From assembly GCA_022567815.1 (NCBI GenBank), contig JADFGI010000171.1, positions 1 through 6,814 on the forward strand: a stretch of 6,814 nucleotides of DNA. The letters are read 5' to 3'. Position numbers and translations under genes: made by a program. The DNA is from Nitrospinota bacterium. Lineage in GTDB: Bacteria > Nitrospinota > Nitrospinia > Nitrospinales > VA-1. Under the pieces are notes generated by a model. That model saw only the letters and a list, made by a program, of their open reading frames with translations. It was not told the DNA's origin and made no database searches. This document shows positions 6,599 to 6,814 of the stretch, one piece after another. Every line of letters starts with the position of its first letter. Position 1 is the first letter of the stretch.

Positions 6599-6648
6599 GA
6601 ACGATTCAATCCGTAACAGATGGCTTGTTTTCAGAAATCAAGAACTCT

Positions 6649-6677
6649 ATCATAATTCCCTATCAGGTTGCTGAAAA
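6649..6677 (-). promoter_or_regulatory. Candidate argD promoter, -35 inside the MITE-like end
   Basis: On the minus strand TTTTCA (6677-6672; 4 of 6 to consensus) is followed after 17 nt by TATGAT (6654-6649; 5 of 6). Initiation would fall near 6642, giving a leader of about 44 nt before the argD ATG. The -35 hexamer belongs to the terminal inverted repeat of the element at 6664-6814. Support is only by consensus and spacing. Confidence 0.4.
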
Positions 6678-6814
6678 ATGATTTTTGCTTCCCGTAACTG
6701 TCACACTGAGCCTGTCGAAGTGTGAAAACAGCCCTTATTATCAAGGTCATACTTCGACAGGCTCAGCATGACAATAGTGGAAACTCTGGTGTTTGGGACT
6801 TTTTCAGCAACCTG
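6664..6814. mobile_element. MITE-like non-coding inverted-repeat element, 151 bp
   Basis: The element is bounded by perfect 15-bp inverted repeats, CAGGTTGCTGAAAAA at 6664-6678 and its complement at 6800-6814. Nested inside is a second inverted repeat of 27 bp (6699-6725 with 6747-6773, 24 of 27 matching) built on the core CTGAGCCTGTCGAAG, leaving a 21-nt centre. No open frame of useful size is present, so it would depend on a transposase elsewhere. The right terminal repeat ends at the last base of the window, so a target-site duplication cannot be tested. From memory, cores of this type occur as interspersed repeats in many environmental bacterial genomes; I assign no IS family. It lies directly upstream of argD. 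Confidence 0.68.

Noticed and set aside
6065..6616. A 183-codon plus-strand open frame
   Set aside because: It is antisense to argD, whose PLP motifs are intact; no recognisable domain in the plus-strand product.

Overview
The window looks like an ordinary chromosomal housekeeping stretch from a free-living bacterium of moderate GC content, probably Gram-negative. The four complete minus-strand genes belong to universal bacterial families: arginine biosynthesis argD and argF, an MscS-family membrane protein and the queuine tRNA transglycosylase tgt. The lineage cannot be fixed from the sequence. Gene content and protein style would suit a Nitrospinota-like or deltaproteobacterium-like genome, but that is a weak impression. 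No prophage, CRISPR array, tRNA, rRNA, toxin-antitoxin or defence genes were seen.

Layout. From the left edge, a 5'-truncated class I SAM-dependent methyltransferase (2-676) and a small unrecognised protein (743-1108) lie on the plus strand. They converge on four minus-strand genes which, in transcription order, are argD (6598-5396), argF (5192-4281), an MscS-like gene (about 4117-2354) and tgt (2361-1261). The MscS-like gene and tgt overlap by a few bases and are probably co-transcribed. argD and argF are separated by about 200 bp and argF appears to have its own promoter (-35/-10 at 5365-5337), so the two arginine genes need not be one transcription unit.

Most of the interest is in non-coding DNA. 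Two intergenic regions, 1109-1270 and 5199-5404, share a family of small GC-rich palindromes, mostly 5-6 bp stems with 3-nt loops, several followed by the same AGGAAGC tail. Both regions end in an identical 15-bp palindrome, CCAGCGTCACGCTGG, whose loop is exactly the stop codon of the adjacent minus-strand gene (tgt or argD), so both proteins end in Pro-Ala. A further 3-nt-loop palindrome lies inside the last codons of tgt. At the right edge, 6664-6814 is bounded by perfect 15-bp terminal inverted repeats and contains a second, 27-bp imperfect inverted repeat; it is a MITE-like, non-coding element just upstream of argD whose inner end may contribute the argD -35 hexamer.

How the genes work together: ArgD (acetylornithine aminotransferase) and ArgF (ornithine carbamoyltransferase) act in the ornithine-to-citrulline part of arginine synthesis. 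Tgt exchanges the wobble guanine of GUN-anticodon tRNAs, and the MscS-like protein is a membrane protein probably linked to osmotic release or gating. No functional tie between the arginine genes and the other two is evident beyond shared orientation. I found no convincing new multi-gene system; the shared palindrome family that supplies stop codons is the observation most worth following.
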